Positions 44,263 through 56,735 of a stretch of DNA of 64,000 nucleotides are shown in pieces. Within the stretch, counting starts at the first letter, position 1. Each line of letters begins with the position of its first letter. Source of the DNA: Orbilia blumenaviensis (lineage: Eukaryota > Ascomycota > Orbiliomycetes > Orbiliales > Orbiliaceae). Under the pieces are notes generated by a model that saw nothing but the letters and a program-made list of their open reading frames with translations, was not told the DNA's origin and made no database searches. Position numbers and translations under genes: made by a program. The DNA lies in the NCBI GenBank assembly GCA_036872755.1, contig JAVHNS010000010.1, positions 124,001 to 188,000 on the forward strand, given 5' to 3'.

Positions 44263-45077
44263 CTATATCCCGGTCTTAGGTTAGCTGGTGGTTGGTGAGG
44301 TCTTTGAATGTGTTAGGTTGGCGGAGGGTTCCTATAAATCGTAGAACTTTTTAGTACAAGTTACAAGTCATCTTAGCTTAGGTGCAAAATTCACTGTACA
44401 ATCGTTGCTATATGCATATGCAATGGGTTCACAGGCCATGTCAGAATATTATAAGATCGGTGATATCAAAGGGACTAATAGTCTCTCATCCTCTTCCTAT
44501 CATTAAATTCTTTGTTGATATCATCATGTATGGCACGGACATAGATATATACTCATGTATGTAGATATTGGGTGGATGCAGAGTTTTTTTGGTCTTGTCC
44601 TTGGGGGATTGAAAAATTATTTCGATGGCGCACTTCGATATAGAACTTACTCTTTATGAGAATATTCCTCCTGGGAGAGGTACAAGTTTGAAAGGAGGAG
44701 GAGAAGGAGGATTCTAACTGATCCTGCAGTAGATATCTCCACCACCGGCATGTGTCCTGCAGCACGGGGCAGGCCTTTGGGGGAGATCAGAAATTAAATG
44801 CATCAATCTGTAGTCTGGTCCAGCTGATGTCCAAATGTGTTGAGATGTCGTTCGAGGCAAACCGCTTATCTAATCAAGAGGGCAAAGACCCTATACCACT
44901 CAAAACGGCAATTTACGATGTCAAACCCATTTTTTCTCAACCACCACCAAATACGCTAACCGACCAATCTTCAAGTCTCATTTAGTCTATCTGCATCTTC
45001 GTATCAACCATCACCACCGCAACCACCGACATCTACCCCTACCGACACCTCTCCCGTAATCCAAAACTACCGCAATC
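44263..45077. other. Divergent intergenic region QTRT1 / RPS17
   Basis: About 815 bp. The RPS17 side has a CCAAT box (44964-44968) and a CA/ACC-rich stretch up to the ATG, typical of highly expressed genes in these fungi. The purine block near 44690-44715 is low complexity. No gene is supported. Confidence 0.6.
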
Positions 45078-45725
45078 ATGGGTCGCGTACGTACAAAGAC
45101 CGTCAAGAAGTCCGCCAAGGTCATCATTGAACGATACTACCCCAAGCTCACCCTCGACTTCGAGACCAACAAGAGGATTTGCGACGAAATCGCGATCATT
45201 GCCTCCAAGAGATTACGAAACAAGGTTCGATAGCTCCGACTCGATAATATGGGATTATAGCCGTTATTTGAACGACGGAGGCGGCGATATTCAATGTGAT
45301 AGAAGGGGGGGAAACTTAGGGTTCAAAGAGCAGGGTGCTAACTGGTCGATATGGAAATGTATAGATTGCCGGATTCACTACACATTTGATGAAGCGTATC
45401 CAGAGAGGGCCTGTCCGTGGTATCTCGTTCAAGTTGCAAGAAGAAGAACGTGAAAGGAAGGATCAATACGTTCCAGAGGTTTCGGCACTCGACTTCAGCC
45501 AGACTGACAATGGTCAGTTGGATGTTGATGCGGATACTAAGGATCTGTTGAAGAGCTTGGGTGTAAGTTAATCTTTCGATTTTGAGACTATTTCTCAATG
45601 GATGGTCGTTAATGTATCTCTTGATATAGTACGACGACAACTCCCGCATCAACGTCATCAGCATCAGCCAGCAGCAACAGGATAGCAGGCCATTCAGAGG
45701 CAACAGGGGCCCACGCAATCACTAG
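45078..45725 (+). CDS. RPS17: 40S ribosomal protein S17 (eS17)
   Basis: A structural protein of the small ribosomal subunit. Exons: 45078-45224, 45365-45562, 45630-45725, giving 146 residues. It reads [89 protein letters not shown] and a tail ending GPRNH, all conserved in eS17. The first intron (45225-45364) has a GTTCGA donor, which is unusual, but the protein junction NK|IAGF is exact and a GCTAACT branch site lies 25 nt before the acceptor. Ribosomal proteins often keep a larger first intron in fungi. Confidence 0.97.
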
Positions 45726-46155
45726 ATTGTTCGCTTGTTTCTTTGTTTTCTTTGGGCTTCCGCTATCTCTTTATTACGCCGAATCCGAATTTTTTATATC
45801 CACATTTCCTACCCTTCACGATCCATGATTTGAGGCAATGGGTGTTCATCAGGTTCTTCATGGGCATGTTTCTCTTTCTTATTTCAGTGTTCATAATATA
45901 TATTTCCTACTTCGTCGCCCATGCACACAGCCTCAACTGTATTAAAAGAACTACAATATGAACCACCTGTCGAGTATGGGGGTGGTAGAAACACCATTGA
46001 AAAAAGATATCGGGAAGCAAAGCAACCCTCTTCCAGCACAGAAGGCTGGTCTAAAATTGGCCGAACTAAAGCAGTACCCCGAGAACCCGACGATATTACA
46101 CTGATACATATCTTACAATTAATATTTTAGCTTTGAGAAAGCCTAATGTCTTGGA
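45726..46155. other. Convergent intergenic region RPS17 / AP-1 beta
   Basis: AT-rich 3' flanks of two convergent genes with no supported gene. Confidence 0.7.
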
Positions 46156-48630
46156 CTACAAGAGAATCAGGTCACCCTGGTTATTCTGAGAAAAGTTGGT
46201 TTGCGGTCGGTTCATTTGTCCTGAAGAGAAGTTGGGGGGATTAGCTAGTGTGATGAGTGTAAACATAGAAACATACTTACCGTAGTTGTTTTCAATGAGA
46301 TCCGATGGACTCTGCATGACCCCAGAAAACGGATTGCTGTTGACGACACCTCCTCCAATACCCATGTTTCCTGGTGGAACTGAAGCGAAGTAGTCATCCG
46401 CGGAATCAACAGCTGCCGCCACATCGCTTTCGTGGGAAGTTTCTGGCTTCGGCTGAGACGATGCGACTTGCCTGGATATCATTGCCTGCATCTCAGCCAT
46501 TGCCTGAGCGGTGGGCAGTAAATGTTTCTGGAGAGCCGGAGAGTCCTCCAGTTTTTTGGGACGGGCAACTCGGAACACTTGGTTTACGGGTTTTAGATAG
46601 ACTGTTGCGAGCGTGCCAACATTCAGGCACATCTCTTCTAGAGTTGCTGGGTCGAGTTTCTCTGTTTCGGCAGAGATCGGTGGCTTTTCTCCCATAACCA
46701 CGGCCCTTGCCGCAGCTGGATCCGCTGATAACAACCGCCAATACATGTAACCTCTGTCTCGGAGATCTGGATTATCCGTCTCTTCCGTCGCCCATTTCAG
46801 AACCTTTGGAACAAGGTCTTGGCCCTTAGTAGGCCGCTGAATAAATAACTTGACTGTGGCGGTCAGCAGGGCAAGTTGAACCTCGACCGGCTCATCCGCC
46901 CAACCGTATAGGAAGTCGTCTAGTAGAACATCGCTGTTTTCGATCCTGTCTGCGTATTGACCAATGACCCAAATCATGGCGGCCTTCGCTTCCGGTTCGT
47001 CCAAAGAATCCAGGTTTTCGCACAGCGTCGAAATGATAGATTCATATTGATTTGGGTATTTCCGGAAGATATTCCGGATAACAACCGTAGCCTCCTGCAC
47101 AATATACGAGACCTTGGTTGAAACAAGCTCCAGTAGTGTTTTTATACACTCTCGGGCTGCTGGTTCAATTTTGATTGCGAGTTTTCCAATCGCGCGAACA
47201 GATTTCCGCACAAAGTGAACATCGATTTCTGTGGCATATCTAAATATTAGACATTAGTATAATGCTAGAAGACATCGTCTAACGCAGAGAAAAATCAAGT
47301 TACTTACTCTCTTAATTCTGTCAACACTTCCCTAATGTTCTCTTCGTTCGCCAGCATGAATATTAACTCCAGCTTTGTTACCTTAACGTATATCGGGTCG
47401 TTATATTTGCAAAAAAACACCCTGATATCATTCCGTAATACTTCTGGGCGCCTCTGCAAGATCAAAAGAGCGTTTCTTAATGCTAGATATTGCACCTCTG
47501 GCCCTTTGGCGAGCAGGGTGACCAATGGCGGCGACAGTTTCCTGCACAGTGCAGATATTTCTTGTGGAGAAGCGATATAGTTCATCAGGTACAATATAAC
47601 CCGTATGCAAGTCAATACGACCGCACTATTTGAGTGCTGCAGCCGAGGACATATACGCTCTGCCATTATAGATGCCTCTGATGTTTCCTGAGGTACGTAG
47701 GACATCAGTGCCTCTAGGATGTATGTTTGCCCCCATCTGGGTGCTGTTAGTAAGTACTATGTACCTAGTATGTTGGGAACTGGTGGGTCTTACTCAGAGC
47801 AATCCGGTAGGATCTGAATGAACTTTCCGGCGTTTGCTTTATCGATTACCAGCCTGATACCACCGCTCCCGCCATCCCGTTCCCAAATATCTAGCAAAGC
47901 GGCTAGGGCGCTTGTAACCACAGTTGGATTGTCGTCCTGGAGTAGTCCATTGAGTTTGTCAATGAGATTGCTCCCTTCGACTAAATCCCGATCATGGTCG
48001 TAGAGTTTTGCGACACAGAAAGCAGCAGTTTTGCGAACATACGGATCCGGATCTCTAAGCCTGATTCGTAGAGGTCCGACTGTAGCCTCGACAAATTGGC
48101 GAACATGGATGTAGGACAGCGTACGAAGTGCCAAGGCCCTTACTAACGGATTGTTGTCCTCAATATCGGACAGGAGAATTGGGAGACCTTGAAGTGCGAG
48201 TTCTGGTTTCATTCGTCCATAGTTGACAAGGAAAAGAAAGCACCTGGAGAGGTTCGGTTCGCAGAGATCGTATTAGATATCAGACTGCCGAGTTTCAAGA
48301 AAGGATAAGAAAAGGGGGGGTTATAGACGCCTTTGTACCGTACATCTTCTTAATCTCAAGCTGCGGTATCTGCATGCATTGTACAACATCCGGGAACAGA
48401 CCGGCCATGTCGTTATTCGACATGGTCATGTTGGCCACGATTTTCTTGAGAGCGATCTTCTTGCGAACATGGTTTTTGTCTTTCTTGTCAGAATTGAGCT
48501 CAATCCGAAGTTCCGCAACTTTGCCCTATTTTCTCTCCAGTTAGTAGAGCTCTGAAGCTTGAAGTAGCTACTACTTATGCTAAAGTGAATGTACCCTCGC
48601 AAAGAACTTTGCGTCTCCTCCGCCACTCAT
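46156..48630 (-). CDS. APL2: AP-1 clathrin adaptor complex, beta subunit
   Basis: The large beta subunit of the AP-1 complex, which sorts cargo between trans-Golgi and endosomes. Exons (minus): 48630-48595, 48525-48344, 48243-47794, 47736-47308, 47239-46281, 46220-46156, giving 706 residues. The trunk is a continuous HEAT-like solenoid: [140 protein letters not shown] and VVMGEKPPI. After residue 590 comes a Gln/Asn/Pro-rich tail that ends without an appendage (ear) domain, as in other fungal AP-1 beta chains. AP-2 beta is the alternative; the size and the short tail favour AP-1. Confidence 0.92.
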
Positions 48631-49143
48631 TTTGGGAGTTGTAGTCCGATCCTATGCCTTTCCCGTGCAGATGACTACAGAACACACCCACAGTTGTCGC
48701 TTTGTCTTCCTTGGTCCAGGGGCACCGTGAGATTTCCAGTCGTGAACCGAAAGCTGCGAGCCGGCCGTAATTGAGGTTTGGTCGAGTTCAAGCTGCAATT
48801 CTCGTCGCGGTCGTCTTGAGAGGCCGGTCAAGAACGGGAATGGGCGCGGATTCAGGGCGTCCTATGCTCGCGCTTGGGGAGATCGTTCGAGTGGTTTAGG
48901 TAGAGGGTTGGTTAAGTCGAGGTCGTCCTCATGGTTGGGGAGCCTGTCAACAAGGGGCCAATAACGCGCACTGATTCGGGAAACCCGTAATTAACGGCTG
49001 CCATCCCCACATCATCATGCACTAACCACCTGGGCACTTAACGCAGAATAGAATTCTCACCAATAACCTCAACCTGCAGTAACGTCAGCTGAGCAAGACA
49101 AACCGCCGACAAAGGACCAGCACAGCATTTGATTGATCATACA
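48631..49143. promoter_or_regulatory. Divergent promoter region AP-1 beta / EMC4
   Basis: About 513 bp with no gene. GC is higher than in convergent gaps and no clear tandem repeat is present. Confidence 0.5.
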
Positions 49144-49829
49144 ATGGCACCTTCTCAACCAGCCTGGGTCATCGATCTCAAGACCTCACCAAACAGCCGA
49201 CCGAAGGCACCTTCGAATGTCGCTGACCCTCCCGGCTATTCTGCCGGTAGCTCGTCAAAGGTAGCACAGGTCTCTTGATAATCTGGCTCGACTTGTGCGG
49301 TCGCTGATATGTTCATATTTCCCACAATCACAGAAATCTCAAAAGCAAATTACGCCACCTACACAAGCTGAAACCGATGATTTGAAGGTCAAGAAGGCGT
49401 GGGAGGTAGCACTTGCCCCGGCGAAGTCTCTGCCCATGAACATGATCATGATGTACATGTCCGGAAATACGCTTCAGATCTTTTCTATCATGATGACAGC
49501 AATGCTGTTCATGAATCCTCTCAGGGCCCTTTCTAGTGTCGGGAATACTTTCTCCAAGTTTGATGGAGAATCGACACACAGCCGGTTATTGACCGTCAAG
49601 CTGGCGTATATTGGTTTACAAATTTTAACTATCGTTATTGGCATATGGAAAGTGAACGCAATGGGTCTATTGCCGTAAGTAGCATCCTACCATACTTCGA
49701 TTTCCTGACCCAGTTGAATATATCATATGATTCACTAACACTGTCCTCAACAGGACTACCCGGTCTGATTGGCTAGCATGGGAACACGCACCGGTGCCTT
49801 TAGAAACGTCGATTTCGAACTTCCGCTGA
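49144..49829 (+). CDS. EMC4: ER membrane protein complex subunit 4
   Basis: Emc4 is part of the insertase that places tail-anchored and multipass proteins into the ER membrane. Exons: 49144-49260, 49334-49674, 49754-49829, giving 177 residues. It begins MAPSQPAWVIDLK, has a Pro/Ser linker, then KKAWEVALAPAKSLPMNMIM, membrane helix 1 (NTLQIFSIMMTAMLFMNPLR), FSKFDGES, helix 2 (LAYIGLQILTIVIGIWKVNAM) and the tail GLLPTTRSDWLAWEHAPVP. The KAWEVALAPAKSxPMNxxMMYMSG block and the SDWLAWE tail are diagnostic. All three junctions keep frame (phases 0 and 2). Confidence 0.95.
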
Positions 49830-50144
49830 TGCTTTAGCAAACATATATAATGCTGGGCAAGGGAAACAGTACCTTTGAATGTACATAAGCCTGCATGTAC
49901 TATTAGGTAGTTAGCGGCTGGTCCTGGTTTAAACAGATCACCAAATTGGGAACGTGTGATTGATAGAGTTGATTACGTAATCTATGATGTTCCTTGGGAA
50001 CGTGTAATTGGAAACCAAACACCCTGAGTAAACCAGCTCTTGTGAACTCTCAAGATGAACTGTGAACTTCAGCTCTTATTTTCGGTTTCGATACTGGACG
50101 GAGCATTTATTCTGCTGACCTAAGCAGTATTCACACAAAAAGAT
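49830..50144. promoter_or_regulatory. RAD4 promoter region
   Basis: 315 bp between the EMC4 stop and the RAD4 ATG on the same strand. It contains the palindrome and direct repeat described in the next entry. No gene is seen. Confidence 0.55.
49946..50010. promoter_or_regulatory. Direct repeat flanking a TTACGTAA palindrome, upstream of RAD4
   Basis: A 17-nt element (TTGGGAACGTGTGATTG, 49946-49962) recurs with one change at 49994-50010 on the same strand. Midway between the copies lies the perfect 12-bp palindrome GATTACGTAATC (49971-49982). TTACGTAA is a known site for fungal bZIP factors of the Pap1/Yap1 type. The block is 135-199 bp before the RAD4 start codon. Use by a bZIP protein is inference. 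Confidence 0.6.
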
Positions 50145-52756
50145 ATGCCTCCAAACCGCCAGGGGAACCTCCCTAAACAACTCCGACATGCATCACAACC
50201 GCTCTCTTCCAATGTAAATGACGATCAGCATGTCCGTAAACGTCGCAAAATAGAAAAAGGTTTCCGCAAAGCGATCGGACAAGCAGTTTCGGAAGACGAG
50301 GGCGATGAAGACTCAAACACCGATACCTCGTCGTCGGATGATGATGTGTCCGATCCAAAGGTTCCATCAGCAGGGCGCCAGAATTCAAATGGAGACCAGG
50401 ACACTCATAGTAATGATGATGCTGATGCTGATGACGATGATGATGAGGAAGAAGAGGAGGAGGACTGGGAGGTTCTCTTAGATGTGGCAAAGCCTACTGA
50501 TAGAAAATTGGGCCCTCTAAAACCGAGCGAGAATATCGAAGATGGAGATTTGGTCTTCACCCTCGACCAGAGCCAAGGCTCCTCTTCATTCTTGTAAGCG
50601 ATATCTCTGGTCTCCCGCACAAATCAGCGTCTAATTAACTAACTGAGCTTTCTAGGAAGAAGAAAGGGGTCTCGGCTCGGGAGCGCCAGGAGCGCCTTTA
50701 CACGCATACTTTGCACGTAATCTGCCTTCTGTATCATGGTCATCGGCGCAACGTTTGGATCAATAATGAGGAGCTTCAAACTATAATTCTAAAAAGCGTA
50801 GAAGGGAGTGGAGCAAAGAAGAATGTGGAAGCATACTTCGATTTTATTAAGCCTAGAGAGCCACCAGCTTCCAAGAGAGCCGCCAATAAGAGGAAAAAGA
50901 AGGGAAAGGGTAAAGGGACACGAAAGACGTCGGAGCCTGCTTCATCGAAACCGCTAGCAAGACCTCTTCCCCCACAAGGTGGTACTGATACGAAGCTTGT
51001 GGAAATATTAGGGCTTATCATGCGTTTTTGGAAGAGGACGTTCCATATTGATGCCCCCGGACTTCGCAAAAGAGGCTATTGCGAAAACATCACGGAAGCA
51101 ATATCTGCCGACAAGGAAAACGAAATGGAAAAAATAAAAAACATCGATGATTTTAGACAAAGGGCTAAAGGGCTTTATGGTTCTCGAGACACCGGTGCGC
51201 AATTGTTTACAGCGCTCTTACGTGCCCTCGGCTTCGAAGCAAGACTTGTATTCAGCCTTTGCCCCCTTGGATACGGCTTCGCGAAATCTGAAATGCGTGA
51301 TGATAGTCTAGGCTTGCCTGAAGTGGATACAGCAAAAGCTGAATCAAGCACAGAAAGCTCTGAGTGTGATTCTGGATCCCCAGGGCCAGGACAAGCGTCT
51401 TCCAAACGAGGGAAAGAGAAGAGTGTAAGGCTATTCGACAAAGACCTCAAATATCCTACATTTTGGACCGAAGTATATTCTCCTATAACGGAGCGGTGGG
51501 TAGCGATTGATGCTCTTGTCACTGGATTGATACTTAGTAACGACAACGATATGTCCAAGTTCGAACCAAGAGGGCTTGCGGCCTCAAAATCCAAACAGCA
51601 GATTTCCTACGTCATCGCGTACAATGCAGATAAATCAGTTCGAGATGTTACGATCCGGTATCTGAGTAGAATGGTATTCCCTGGGAAAACAAAAGGGCTC
51701 CGAATGCCAATGTTTGAGAGGGAGGTCTTCAGCAACAATGGGGATTTGTTGATGGCAGAAAAGTTCGACCTTTTCTCAGAAAGGATTCTGAAGTGCTTTC
51801 AGCACCCCAAAGGGGCTAAACCGGCATCGGCAAGGGACATTAAAGAAGATCAAGACCTACAGACTAAGATCTCCATAGAGGCCTCCAAGCTTCAAACTCT
51901 CGAAGGGGGGTTTCCAAAAAGCATCGCTGCTTACAAGAACCATCTGGATTATATACTTGAACGGCACCTGAAACGAGAGGACTGTATCTTGCCAGGAGAG
52001 CTACCAGTTCATACATTAGCTATCAGCAAAAGTAAAACAGATCCGGCAAAAGAAGAAAAAGTATATTCACGGAAATCAATAATTGTTGGTAAACCTGCCG
52101 AAAACTGGTACAAAGAAGGCAGAGTCATCAAGATAAACGAGCAGCCGCTCAAACAAGTACCCAGCCGGGCAGTGACAGTCAATCGTAAGCGCGAAATCGA
52201 GGACGCCAAACGTGAGGGTGATACAGAAGCTGGGCGTGTTGGCCTCTACGGATTTTACCAAACGGAGCTATACCGGCCACCGCCTATTGTTAATGGGATG
52301 ATCCCTAAGAACAGCTATGGAAATGTTGACTGTTTCGTCCCTAGCATGATCCCCAAAGGTGCTGTTCACGTTCCTTGGAGGAATGCTGCACGCATGTGCA
52401 AGAAGCTTGAGCTCGAGTTTGCAGAAGCCGTCACTGGGTTCGAGTTTAAAAACAAGCGGGCAATACCTCGAACGGAGGGGGTTCTGTGCTCAGAAGAAAA
52501 CTTCGACGTTCTGACGGAGGCTTGTAGACAGGACGAGGAGCAGAGGAAAATGAAAGAAGACGAAAAGCGCGAGCAGACTTGCCTCGCTCTCTGGAAAAAG
52601 TTTCTTATTGGTCTTCGTATAGTTGAAAGAGTTGAAGAAGACTATGGCTCGGGGAGTATCGGGCCAGTTTGGGACGCCCCAAATCTGGAGCGTGAAAGCG
52701 CGGCGGATTCAGATCAAGACGGTGGTGTTGAAGAAGGTGGTTTCTTTCGTGAATAG
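50145..52756 (+). CDS. RAD4: DNA damage recognition protein Rad4/XPC
   Basis: Rad4/XPC recognises helix-distorting lesions and starts global-genome nucleotide excision repair with Rad23. Exons: 50145-50593 and 50656-52756, giving 849 residues. The N terminus is basic then acidic (DDADADDDDDEEEEEEDWEV, about 85-105). The transglutaminase-like fold follows: ERLYTHTLHVICLLYHGHRR, DTGAQLFTALLRALGFEARL, TFWTEVYSPITERWVAIDAL. The DNA-binding beta-hairpin domains are BHD1 (PKSIAAYKNHLDYILERHL), BHD2 (KSIIVGKPAENWYKEGR) and BHD3 (LYGFYQTELYRPPPIVNG ... VDCFVPSMIPKGAVHVPW). The fission yeast has two paralogues; this one cannot be assigned between them by eye. The single intron is GTAAGC...CTAG. Confidence 0.95.
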
Positions 52757-53167
52757 ATCCCAGTTTACAATGTCTTAGTTCAGCCGTCAATAGTTCCATT
52801 AGCGAATGATTAAGAAAAATACAGATAGCCGTGAGATCATAATATCAGAAGTGGTGTGAGATGAGTTAGTTGATACATTATGGGCATAACTCTATGAAAA
52901 GCCAGCACGCTAAGGGGGCACAGGATTCAGTGTATGGATATAACAGGCATCCTCTATGCTGGGCAATGATTCAATGTAAAAAAGTGACAAAGTAACATCG
53001 AAGTGGAAATCATAAGATTTGAAGCAATTCAATAAAGGAAGAGAGGAAACGAAAAAAAGAAAGAAAGAAATAAAAAAGACGCCAGCGGTAACCCCCAAAA
53101 TATGTAGCTGCAGAACGGGATAGATTTACCCGCCAATCATCATTACCATGCGGCGTTCGAACATAAT
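52757..53167. other. Convergent intergenic region RAD4 / RanBP3-like
   Basis: AT-rich 3' flanks with AAAG units near 53055-53075. No gene is seen. Confidence 0.7.
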
Positions 53168-55606
53168 TTATTCAGGAAGGCTCTCAGCAAGGTTCTCCTT
53201 AAAAGCCTTCGCGAGATCTCCACCCTTAAACTATTAAAACGTTAATATATGTTATGATAGATGATAGAATGACAAAACATACTCTTAGAAGATAGGTTTT
53301 TAAGATAGGCTTGGTTTCTGAATGTGTGGGTTCGCCTTTTTTATCAGCAGAACCGTTTCCCTCACTGTTCCCATCTTTTGATGGAGCTGATGTTGAATTC
53401 CCGGGGGCGTCGGATTCATCTTGTGTTTCGATGAGCGGTACACTATTCACGGCTAGGAGCCTAATCATATTTTCTGATGCAGGCTTCCCATCGGGAAGCA
53501 TGCCTTTGAACATGCTTGTGTTGAGAATCAACCGTCCTACACCTTCCTGCCGCATGACTATTCGGCCAACTGTGGGTCTCTTGGATGCCTATGGTGCGGT
53601 TAGTCATAAAAATAATTGCTTGATTTGTGGCGGAGGGACTGAAACTTGCTTCCGGTTCTTCAAGGTCTTCCTCCGGCTTGGGGACCAGCACCCTGATGTT
53701 CCCGATACCACGTTCTTTCCAGGCTCCGCCGCTAAGTTCAAATAGTTTTGCTCGTGCTTGGAAGACCATGTCGTAGTCCTCTTCACCACTCTTCAGAGCG
53801 GCTTTTGGCGCGAATTGGGGGGTTTTCGAGCTTTCAGCTTCACCACTCGTGGTTCCTTCAGCCGTATCCTCGCCTTCACTCTCTTCGTCCTCTGAATCAT
53901 GGTCTTCGGTTTCGGACTTATCAAAACTTTTGATCCCTTCCAGAGGTTGGGCCTTCGGGAGAGGTTTCGCGGACAAAGGATTGCCAAAAATGCTTCCGCT
54001 AGACCCGAATGGTGAGGGAGTTGCTGCACCAAATCCCGAGCCGCTAAATGTCGAACCCCCGATATTGCCAGACATCTTTGCGAACACATTGGCACCGCCA
54101 AGGGGAGGTGCCGGGAAGACAGATTGTGTAGAAGCAGAAGACATTTTGCTGAACACGTTATCTGAACCTTGAGGTGGACCCGCAAATGGGGATGGAGCAG
54201 CTTAAGAGAAGAGCTGTTAGTTTCATAACTGGAGATGGATAGAATGGTGTATTCTCGTACAAAGAGGGGATGGAGACACTCCAAATGCGGACGTCACGTT
54301 AGCGAAAGCACTGAATTTGGAGGCAGCGAATCCAGACTGTGTACTAATGGAGGTGTCTGTAGAAGTGGTTTGTGGAGCCTTGGTCCCGAGTGAGCCAAAA
54401 GGTGACACGGAGGAAGTGTTCGAGAAGCCACTTCCTGGTTGGATCTGTGTTCCATTGTTAGTATGAAGCTTACAGTGGGTGCCTCAGGATTCGTATGTAG
54501 CTCGCACAGTACCTTGAACTCTGCTTTCTCAGTCATCACTTCGGAATCGCCGTTCTTTTGGGGGTCTTTTTCGGCGGCTATATTCTCCTTGGTCAACTTG
54601 GATTCACTGCTTAACTCATCGTTTCCATGTTGCGGAGTTTCTGTGCAGGGGCTCGCCGTGAGCGATTTCGGAACATCCACCGATTTGGGAGATAGGGAAG
54701 TATCACAACAATCATTGTTGGAATGATTGCCACTATCAGGTGTGAGAAGGCTGGTAGAAGCATCGATAGGTGATGATTCTCTATCTGTTTCCTCTGAGGT
54801 GGCTGAAAGCAAAGTATCATTCTTCGTTGATAGTTCCCTAGATAGGGTTGCAGAGGGCCTGGCGAGGGCAGCTTGGATTTCTTCCGGGATGGGTGCAAAC
54901 ATACAATTGTCGTCGACATCTCGGGGAGGTGAAGGTGTTTCCCTTAGCTTCTTCCCCAAAGGTTCTCCATTGGCAGCCCGGCTCGGCGAACGGCTTTCGG
55001 ATTCAGAGGTCGGGGTTTTGGCATCTTTGATAGTGGATGCGATTTCATCGTGCGGCCTCTTACGACGGTTGCCACCAGGAGAAACCTCACCCGCCTGTAT
55101 GTCGACCATCTCGTCTGTATTTTCCTGGCTGGATTTTGAGGTAGGTTCTGACCAGCGGGCGCCAGTTAGCGTCCCTGAAAGAATATAAAATGCAGGTGCG
55201 TGGTAACCGAAAGATCGTTCAGGGTTCGGTGGGCGATCACAAGTTCATTAAAAACGTGGCTTGGTGCACGCATGCAAAACCTTATTCCGGAGCGTTGAAT
55301 TTACTTACCAGGTTCCTCTATCCTCGTCTTCCTCATCTTCTCACGCGCCGAAGAGTCTGATTTGGGGCTATCGGCACCAGACACCGGCGATTGAGATCCA
55401 TTATGACGAGGAGACCGACGCCTCTTCTTGTTCCGGGGGGATGCTTGCGACTGTAAAAGCGATTGTGAATCGGCATAAGAACTAGAACCCTGCGGCAGAG
55501 CGCTGGGATATATATCAGACTCTTGCGACAGGACACCGCCGCATAGGTCGGAGTCTTGCGCCAATAATTCCGGAGGCGATCCTTTCGAGCGACGTGTGGA
55601 AACCAT
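53168..55606 (-). CDS. Ran-binding-domain nuclear protein, RanBP3/Yrb2-like
   Basis: Exons (minus): 55606-55309, 55174-54513, 54444-54261, 54200-53650, 53588-53283, 53230-53168, giving 687 residues. The N-terminal 320 residues are disordered, Ser-rich, with a basic nuclear signal near 60 (RNKKRRRSPR). The middle has FG dipeptides (VSPFGSLG, GFGAATPSPFGSSGSIFG), then an acidic segment. A RanBP1-type domain fills about 510-640: VFQARAKLFELSGGAWKERG, GNIRVLVPK, RPTVGRIVMRQEGVGRLILN and FKGM. FG motifs plus a C-terminal RanBD match Yrb2/RanBP3 (Crm1 export cofactor) or Nup2-like proteins; I favour the former because the FG part is short. Intron 4 begins with GCAAGT, the classic GC donor, and no GT donor keeps frame. 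Confidence 0.85.
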
Positions 55607-56267
55607 TCTGATAAACGATACACCCGGTTAGATTTGCTAGGCGTCAAAAGCTTGGCAGGGAATTGTGATGGGGTGATTGGTGACGATGATCACAGAAGGG
55701 TGTACACTGATGGGAAATACGTAGCAAAACGAACCTAATCGCTTGATTAGTTTCAATTGGAATCGAAGCGCAAGGTTCAGGGTCGGGTAGAGGGCAGAAT
55801 AACAAAAGCAAAGACGAAATAGGGCAGGATAAATTATCAAAACCTCAAGAGGTTACTGACAGGTTTGCAGCATATACAGGTTAGGTATAGCTGATAAACA
55901 AGGGCCGAGTAGGTATTTTTTTTTCCGTATATTGCTTTTCCTAAGAGAATAGGAACTTCTTACCTGAGGATATATCGGTGAGGGCGGAGTAACTAGGGAA
56001 AGCGGAAAGGAAAAACCAGTCACAGGATTATTATAGCAAGAGGATAGCCGTGTTATCGGAGCGAATAGGACTCGTGCGACGAGGCGAAGTCTCGAGATCG
56101 AGAAGCTTTGGTCAGCGGAACCGAGGTAGGATACTTGATAGCTCGCTCTAGGGCAAGCAAAAAGCCTGAGCGCAAGGAAAGGAATAGATATTGATTATAG
56201 GGCAGATTGGCGATAAGTTTGCGGACCGATGGTGAAGGTGAAGTAGGAAGGAGGAGGGGTGGTAGTG

Positions 56268-56374
56268 ATTATGATGATGATGATGATGATGAGGATGATG
56301 ATGGTGGTGGTGGAGGAGGAGGAGGAGGAGGTGGTGGTGGTGGTGGTTGTGGTTGTGGTGAAGAGGAGGAGCTT
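56268..56374. repeat. Trinucleotide repeat field (GAT, GGT, GGA)
   Basis: About 105 bp of GAT, then GGT, GGA, GGT and GTT units in series. Open frames across it give His/Thr/Ser/Ile runs only. Confidence 0.9.
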
Positions 56375-56610
56375 TGAGTGGCTGGCGGCTGGTTGGTCGT
56401 TGACTTTGCTGGAGACCTGTGAAAGTGAGTAGGATCTACCGAGAAGAGGAGGAAGCAGAAGCGATATCACTCCGAACTCGAGTAGGGAGGTATTCACCTC
56501 GAGTAGAAGAGGATTATGAAGACGATGGTTTATATTCCCGCCCGGGGATAATCGTCGAAGTCGTGGATATGAGGTGGTGACGAAGGGGAGAAGGCGGATC
56601 GATGAGATGG

Positions 56611-56735
56611 TGAGGTGGGAGGTGAGGTGAGGTGAGGTGAGGTCAGTCAGTTCAGGTCAGGTCAGGTTCAGGTTCGGGTTCGGGTTCAAATTCAGGCTCA
56701 GGTTGGACCAGGCCAGGTCAGGTTTGGGTGAGGTG
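56611..56735. repeat. (GGTGA)n, (GGTCA)n and (GGTTC)n pentanucleotide field
   Basis: Related pentamers follow each other, similar in style to the GGTA-family block near 10.8 kb. Confidence 0.88.
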
